This document shows positions 63,390 to 64,000 of a DNA stretch of 64,000 bases, one piece after another. Both the position numbers and the translations under genes were made by a program. Under the pieces are notes generated by a model, which was not told where the DNA came from, made no database searches, and worked only from the letters and a program-made list of their open reading frames with translations. The stretch spans positions 20,978-84,977 of the forward strand of contig JACQFQ010000020.1 of the NCBI GenBank assembly GCA_016199985.1. The letters run 5' to 3'. The stretch is from Verrucomicrobiota bacterium. GTDB lineage: Bacteria > Verrucomicrobiota > Verrucomicrobiia > Limisphaerales > UBA11320. Each line of letters begins with the position of its first letter. The stretch's first letter is position 1.

Positions 63390-64000
63390 CTAACGACGAC
63401 GCTTCGACGGGCCAAAAAAGTAGCCTCCCGAGAGCCGCACGGCGCGAAACTTTGTTTCATGAGCGGGGCGCTGATCGGCCTCAAACAGGGAGGTGTATTT
63501 GTAGTCAAATCTCTCCAGCTTCACACGCTCGATCTTCTGCCCGATAAAACGCTCAATCGCCTCCATCGGCTGGCGATCCTCCGCCACCATGATCGTGAGG
63601 GCGTCGCCCGTCGCCTGGGCGCGCCCGGTCCGGCCGATGCGGTGAACATAATCCTCGGGGTGCTGCGGAACGTCGAAGTTGATCACATGCGTGACGTCCG
63701 CGATGTCGAGGCCCCGGGAGGCGATGTCCGTGGCGACGAGCACCTCGTAGCGGCCCTCGCGAAATCCCTGCAAGGCCCGCTGCCGCTCCTGCTGGGTGCG
63801 ATTCGAGTGCAAAACCGCCACGGCGTGACGCTTCTGCTTCAGCACCGCCGACACATGATCCGCGCGGCTCTTTGTGCGGCAAAAGACGATCACCGAGTCG
63901 AAGTCGACGCGATGCAGAAGCTCGAGAAGCAGCGCCTCCTTCTGAAAATCAGAGACCGGATAGACAACATGCTTCACTGTCTCCGCCGGCGAACGACGCA
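63390..64000 (-). CDS. DEAD-box RNA helicase, C-terminal part (cut by right edge)
   Basis: The frame is open to the right edge; about 203 residues are seen. After RRSPAETVKHVVYPVS at the linker come the helicase C motifs: FCRTKSRADHV (IV-like), VLVATDIASRGLDI (V) and HRIGRTGRA (VI). The linker and short basic tail ending SKRRR resemble RhlE. It unwinds RNA duplexes with ATP, and RhlE-type enzymes act in ribosome assembly and RNA decay. The N-terminal DEAD motif lies outside the window, so the subgroup is tentative. Confidence 0.9.
   Translation of the reverse strand, partial: RRSPAETVKHVVYPVSDFQKEALLLELLHRVDFDSVIVFCRTKSRADHVSAVLKQKRHAVAVLHSNRTQQERQRALQGFREGRYEVLVATDIASRGLDIADVTHVINFDVPQHPEDYVHRIGRTGRAQATGDALTIMVAEDRQPMEAIERFIGQKIERVKLERFDYKYTSLFEADQRPAHETKFRAVRLSGGYFFGPSKRRR

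Overview
This 64 kb window is GC-rich, densely coding and looks chromosomal. Several features point to a Gram-negative member of the Planctomycetes-Verrucomicrobia-Chlamydiae group, most likely Verrucomicrobiota: a giant secreted protein with an N-terminal LEPR-XLL motif, BamD/LptE outer-membrane assembly genes, a rimO-pgsA-pgpA run, and weak or absent Shine-Dalgarno sites. This placement is inferred from gene content and was not tested by phylogeny. I saw no rRNA, tRNA, CRISPR array, intact insertion sequence or prophage.

Layout. 1-13846 (minus) is one enormous open frame of at least 4,615 codons, cut by the left edge. It encodes a multi-module surface or secreted protein (LEPR-XLL, about 3,000 residues of repeated beta-rich modules, RTX calcium-binding repeats, Calx-beta domains and SdrD-like B domains). 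Next come a small membrane protein and a 2,572-residue M36 (fungalysin) metalloprotease with Calx-beta, lamin-tail and DUF11 domains. 22.6-24.6 kb holds envelope assembly (BamD-like, LptE) and bS21, the latter with a clear promoter and terminator. 24.7-31.2 kb holds single genes: flippase-like membrane protein, small membrane protein, N,N-dimethylformamidase-beta-like protein, HemB, FHA protein and CarA. 31.6-38.5 kb is a plus-strand run of a propeller hybrid histidine kinase, a neutral-ceramidase-like protein, MlaE and MlaF, which suggests lipid sensing or turnover.

38.5-45.4 kb carries a small lytic transglycosylase, a double NIPSNAP protein, rimO-pgsA-pgpA (overlapping or close), an orphan nucleotidyltransferase, a SET-domain protein and a nucleoside-symporter-like MFS protein. 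45.5-51.1 kb (minus) is a complete tripartite efflux operon (TolC-like lipoprotein, HlyD-like adaptor, MacB-type ATPase, MacB-type permease) with all genes overlapping. Divergent from it is an M1 aminopeptidase with a HEAT-like tail.

53.9-59.9 kb looks like an amino-acid or polyamine catabolic locus: two aldehyde dehydrogenases and a saccharopine-dehydrogenase-like enzyme on the minus strand, and a divergent class III aminotransferase of the SpuC type. The divergent spacer contains two similar 5-6 bp dyads about nine helical turns apart, which look like a looping operator pair. 59.9-64 kb (minus) holds a transglutaminase/DUF4129 membrane protein, a DUF58 protein and the C-terminal part of a DEAD-box helicase cut by the right edge.

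The strongest leads for new biology are the giant LEPR-XLL protein with its uncharacterised repeated module next to the M36 protease, the catabolic locus with its paired dyads, the kinase-ceramidase-Mla run, and a RimO with a long basic insertion.
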